Below are positions 60,126 through 64,000 of a stretch of DNA of 64,000 bases, in pieces. The translations under genes were made by a program, and so were the position numbers. How positions within the stretch are numbered: position 1 is the first letter of the stretch; each line of letters begins with the position of its first letter. Below the pieces are notes generated by a model, which saw only the letters and a program-made list of their open reading frames with translations, was not told where the DNA came from and did not search any database. Source of the DNA: Spirometra erinaceieuropaei (Eukaryota; Platyhelminthes; Cestoda; Diphyllobothriidea; Diphyllobothriidae); contig CACRXP010000066.1 of assembly GCA_902702965.1 (NCBI GenBank), positions 581,494 through 645,493 of the forward strand, read 5' to 3'.

Positions 60126-63095
60126 CTACCAGTCAGGTATCCGTGTTTGTGCGGTTTCTGTGGTTGAGGAAGGGTCGTTATGTTTTTGCTCGTGCCGCTG
60201 TTCTCGTTTTTTCAACTGCGCCTCCATTGTTTTGCTGTCTTTCCAGACGATCCAAATTTACCCTGGCGGTCAACACCCCCTCCACGATCTTTCTGTGCCG
60301 AGTGATACGGAAGTCGTGCGACTTGAAGTGTTTAAAGGTCAAAAGACTTAGACAATAGTTTTTCCTAATGTCAGCGCATGTCTAGGGACAGCATGCCCCG
60401 ACTATCAAACCCCTTCATAGAGTGCACTTTTCGTGTTTATTTAGGGCCGTAGAACCGATTTTTAAGTCTCAGGGCGTTTTCCGAGACTCTGAGCTTCCGT
60501 GAATACTCAGCCACTGTTATTGATGACATCGGAATTATTAACTAGGAAGAACTGACAACTGACGTATTTACAGATTCAGAATACAGCCTTCATGAGCGCG
60601 AAACATGTGGCTGTTTACCACTCGCTGTGGAGACTTTAGCAACATTGCATTCATCCACCTTCAGCGATTTTGACCTACCGAATAAGCCGAGACGTTCTTA
60701 ATCTCCATCTTTCTCCATCTTCTTAATACCCTTAAGACCCTTATGAAGCGTACTCAATGCGAATTGTCCTGACAGCCGGGAGTAGAATATGCCAACTTCT
60801 CAGGGGCAACTAACTAGGAGACTGCATTTGTCAAGATAGATTCAACAACCCTGTCCTTCAGCAGTTCTGCTTGCAGAAGCCACCAATTTACGCCTAACCG
60901 GTCATGGGGGTTTCTCAAGCACTGCTACCCCCTAAAACAACGACGCTCGGCGTCACCAATTAAATCCCGCGCCCACAGTCAGACAACAACGACGCCTAGA
61001 CCCGCAGCTGTCGGACAAAAACAGCAAAATTAGGCCTGCAGAAGTCGTCGGCGTGCAGTCGACCCGTGGCTTCCTAGAATCTGAAACCCGTGAAAGCGCA
61101 CATTAAATTTGCTGATACCGCCAGTAATGTGGCGCTGCAGCAAAGCTGTTAAGGGTAGAGGTGCAAGCTATGACCCCCTACTCAAGACCTATCACTGGTA
61201 TCGCGTTCCCTGTCGACTGCGACCTCGAATGTGAGACCCACCATCGGCCCGCAAAGGAGTACTGTCAGCGGACAGTCTAAGTGCACAATCAAGCGCTTGT
61301 GTGCGTGTAAGGGAGAACTAACAACTAACAGAAAGCCAGGACCTACTTGAAGAACATATTTGACACCCTCAGAGATGAGCGTCACATCAACGCAGTTGCT
61401 GAGTTGGTTTGTCGGAAAGAACTGGCCTCTAGAAAAAAAAACAGACAGGGAGAGGAACATTGTGCACTTAAAAGGACGAAGTCAAATCCCCCAAAGTGGA
61501 CAATTTTCTTTGCTCAAAGGGGCCCAAGTGGCGCAACGACTGTGTCAGTCTCACCTTTCGAAGAGCATTTCAAAGTTCCGATAGGCCTGTTCCAGCGTAC
61601 GAAAAGCAATGTGTAGAGCAGTGCACATCACACCGAGGCAGATGTCAGGCTTTGCGGGCTGAATAAAAAAAGTCGAGATAAAAGATATCTGATCTCTGAC
61701 AGAAAAAGAAACGATTCACGCAGATGAGGAGAATTTGAGAAAAAAATGGGATTTGGCTTTCGGCATAAACTACGACGGGGCGGTTTTGAAGCGAGTTTAG
61801 GCTGCGTTGACTGGCAGAAAAGAGAACACAAAGCGCGTTAGTGAATCAGGCTCAGTGGCTCCCTCATTTCTGTGAGAGATCAACCAATCACGTGGAGTAC
61901 GGGATCGTGCGTGGCACGCGTAGACGGGTTGTTTAGCTGTGCATGAACCCGTCTGCGGTCACCTTGGCATTGTCCTGCCACCGCGCCTAGGTGAATAAGG
62001 GAAGAGAGAGTGCGGCAGGTGCCGCGCTAGTCTGCTATCATTATAAAATGACTCAGGTGCAAGCCACTGTCCCCGCGCCCACCATACTGTGGGCCATACG
62101 GCAGACACCGTCGAAAACCATGGTTCTGCGACCGGCAGGTATGCTAGAAGCAGGCCTGACCTCTCTAACAAGCTAAACAGGACAGTTCTGGAAATAAATA
62201 TAATCGCTCGAGTGATACGGAAGGGTGCCTCCCGCCTTGCGGGTATTTAAGTAGTAGAAAACGCGCAGCACTACCGGAGCATGTGCGAAGGCGGACGATG
62301 GTATTTTGCGAGAACGACGGAAAAGTTGGGAAGCCGAGGCGGAGTGACTCACTGAACTCGAGTAAGAACTCCAGATCTTCTAACACGGACCTGAGTCAGG
62401 ATTGATTGACGGTGGCTGTTCTGGTCTCTCCCACTCCTATTGGTGGCATTGCCCGCTTATTAGTGGATCGGTGCTATGCGACCACCCGCAACGGGATCTT
62501 GTCTGATGGTTTGTGGCAGAATGCGATGTTAACATGCAGTTATATCATCAGGGAATATCGCCTAACACCACTCTTGTGCGGTAAATTCCTTTAGTGATGC
62601 CTGGAAACTTTGGCCAGCTTGTGTATCCAACCTTCTCGCACTGCGGCATGCACACTACTGCAACTCTAAAAGCAAGATGGAGATAACTGGAGATGAAGTA
62701 GTATCCAGAGCAGTCTGTAAGTAATGGAACAAAGTACGTGTATTGGGATAAGTAAACGCAGCGCGCGCAGTGCATAACATCCCGCCATCGCCGTTTCCGA
62801 AGTATCCCGAGAAATAGATATTTACTTGATATATGGACAGTGGACAAAATCGATATCTACTCGATGTAAGGATATCGGAAAACAGATATATACTCGATAT
62901 CGTCTCGAGATGGCTTGCTACTAGGGAGACCTCCACTGTCCGTAAATAAGTGCAGGCAGGGCCTCGGAATGTGAACCGCTTGTCACCTTTGCTTCGAACA
63001 CAGGTGTGTTAGAGGTCAAACGGTCACGGTAGCGTTCTTCGTCTGTAGGAACTTATAAACATTCCGTACATATACTGATAGACGATAGGGACTCA
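60126..63095. other. Unassigned region
   Basis: No recognisable gene. Short frames lack family patterns. A small repeat of GATAT..TACTCGAT words lies at 62815-62905. Confidence 0.4.
62815..62905 (+). repeat. Short imperfect tandem repeat
   Basis: Three copies of AGATATTTACTTGATAT / CGATATCTACTCGATGT / AGATATATACTCGATAT, spaced about 33 bp. Confidence 0.6.
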
Positions 63096-63099
63096 ATAA

Positions 63100-63535
63100 T
63101 GATGAAATTCTGCCTACATAATGCGCTGCTGTGCGGCTGCTCGTTGGGCTCGAGAGAGAGCCCGCAAGGCACAACGGAACGAGTAAGTTCCGTAAGGACG
63201 ATCGGTGAGCGCCCCCTACCATTGTATATTCCCGATCGAAAACCGACAGACAACGGACTCGTGGCCCAGTGGATAAAGGCGCTGACTTCTAGCTAACAGG
63301 TCACGAGTTCGAGCCTCGGGTGTTCCACACTTCGGGGTTGGGTATGACTGGCTGACGACGGCTAATAAGCCAGAAACGGCCATTCCAGTCTTCCTTGCCT
63401 TTGTCGGTAACGACATTCTGCCTACATCATGCGCTGCTGTGCGGCTGCTGGTTGGGCTCGAGAGAGAGCCCGTAAGGCACAACGGAACGAGAGAGTTCCG
63501 TAAGGATGATCGGTGAGCGCCGCCCACCAATGAGA
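63100..63535 (+). mobile_element. tRNA-derived SINE, full copy preceded by a second 3' end
   Basis: A SINE 3' part (63108-63225: GCGCTGCTGTGCGGCTGCTC, GGCTCGAGAGAGAGCCCG, CACAACGGAACGAG, GATCGGTGAGCGCC) is followed by a full SINE. The full copy has A box TGGCCCAGTGG at 63262-63272, B box AGTTCGAGCC at 63306-63315, its body to about 63410, and the same 3' part again at 63413-63525. The two 3' parts are nearly identical. Confidence 0.8.
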
Positions 63536-63799
63536 AGGCGGTCAGACTGAAATATAGCCACCCGCTGAAATCACGCCAGCATCCGTGAGCACAGCAACCT
63601 CCAACACCGTTCTAATGCCATTGTTGAGCGTTGTTTACAATACATGCGAAAACGGTACCAGCAGAACCAACACCTCAATTATTACACTTCACATTGACGC
63701 ACACAATTCCAGACAGTGCATTTTCTACTAACTCCTGGATAGTTTGAGTATCGAACCTTCCGAAAATAAGCACACGTTATTATGATTAACACGGGTACC

Positions 63800-64000
63800 A
63801 TGTCTTCTTACTCTGAGGCTTCATAGCTTACGCTGTGGCCAAGCAAATAGGTAAGGTGGCAGACTTTAGAATGTATCATTTTCAGGGTAGATAGCCAAGC
63901 CTCGTCGGAACTATCGTAGTCCCCGGAAATGAACGTGATGAATGTATTGTCGACAACTAAATGCAGACGTCTAGGCATCGTAAATAAGTAGAAGCCGTGC
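63800..64000 (-). other. Open frame at window edge, unidentified
   Basis: A minus-strand frame of about 65 codons runs in from the window edge ('MPRRLHLVVDNTFITFISGD', 'SSDEAWLSTLKMIHSK') and stops near 63805. It shows no ACC similarity and could be part of an exon or of a repeat. Confidence 0.2.

Overview
The window looks like gene-poor, repeat-rich animal nuclear DNA, most likely from a parasitic flatworm. A diphyllobothriidean tapeworm (Spirometra, Dibothriocephalus or Schistocephalus type) is my best guess. The guess rests on one large intron-rich eukaryotic gene embedded in CR1-like, RTE-like and Rex1-like LINEs, a Penelope-type ribozyme repeat, and a LINE whose C-terminus carries C2H2 zinc fingers of a kind I associate with cestode genomes. 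That last link is recalled and was not searched.

Positions 1-20300 are a mobile-element graveyard. In order they hold a CR1-like LINE 3' end with an N gap, a decayed Helitron-type PIF1 helicase (+), the ORF1 and endonuclease of a CR1-like LINE that lacks its reverse transcriptase (-), a defective RTE-like LINE with zinc fingers (+), back-to-back CR1 copies (- then +), another RT fragment with a LINE tail (-), and a very decayed CR1 (+). A tRNA-derived SINE and sparse unidentified DNA follow.

Positions 20323-57725 (minus strand) hold most of an acetyl-CoA carboxylase (ACC) gene. Read from 57725 downward, about 22 exons encode the end of the biotin-carboxylase region, the biotinyl domain, the central domain and the whole carboxyltransferase domain, ending in a stop at 20323. 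Nearly all junctions have GT-AG sites (one GC-AG) and matching phases. The N-terminal biotin carboxylase exons are not in the window and should lie beyond 64000. Several exons carry Ser/Thr/Pro-rich insertions, so this part encodes roughly 2,140 residues, clearly more than the matching part of vertebrate ACC.

The most unusual gene feature is that one carboxyltransferase exon is present three times (23277-23714, 24970-25398, 28352-28702), each inside a duplicated intronic unit. One copy is complete, one runs into an N gap and one is truncated. ACC introns also hold CR1 fragments, tRNA-like sequences, a dead mariner, a Rex1-like RT, degenerate telomere-like tracts, SINEs and a repeat family carrying a hammerhead-ribozyme-like core downstream of a TATA box.

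Positions 57726-64000 contain more repeats: an RTE RT relic, an inverted pair of the hammerhead-bearing repeat, diverged direct repeats and a SINE cluster. No gene is recognisable there.
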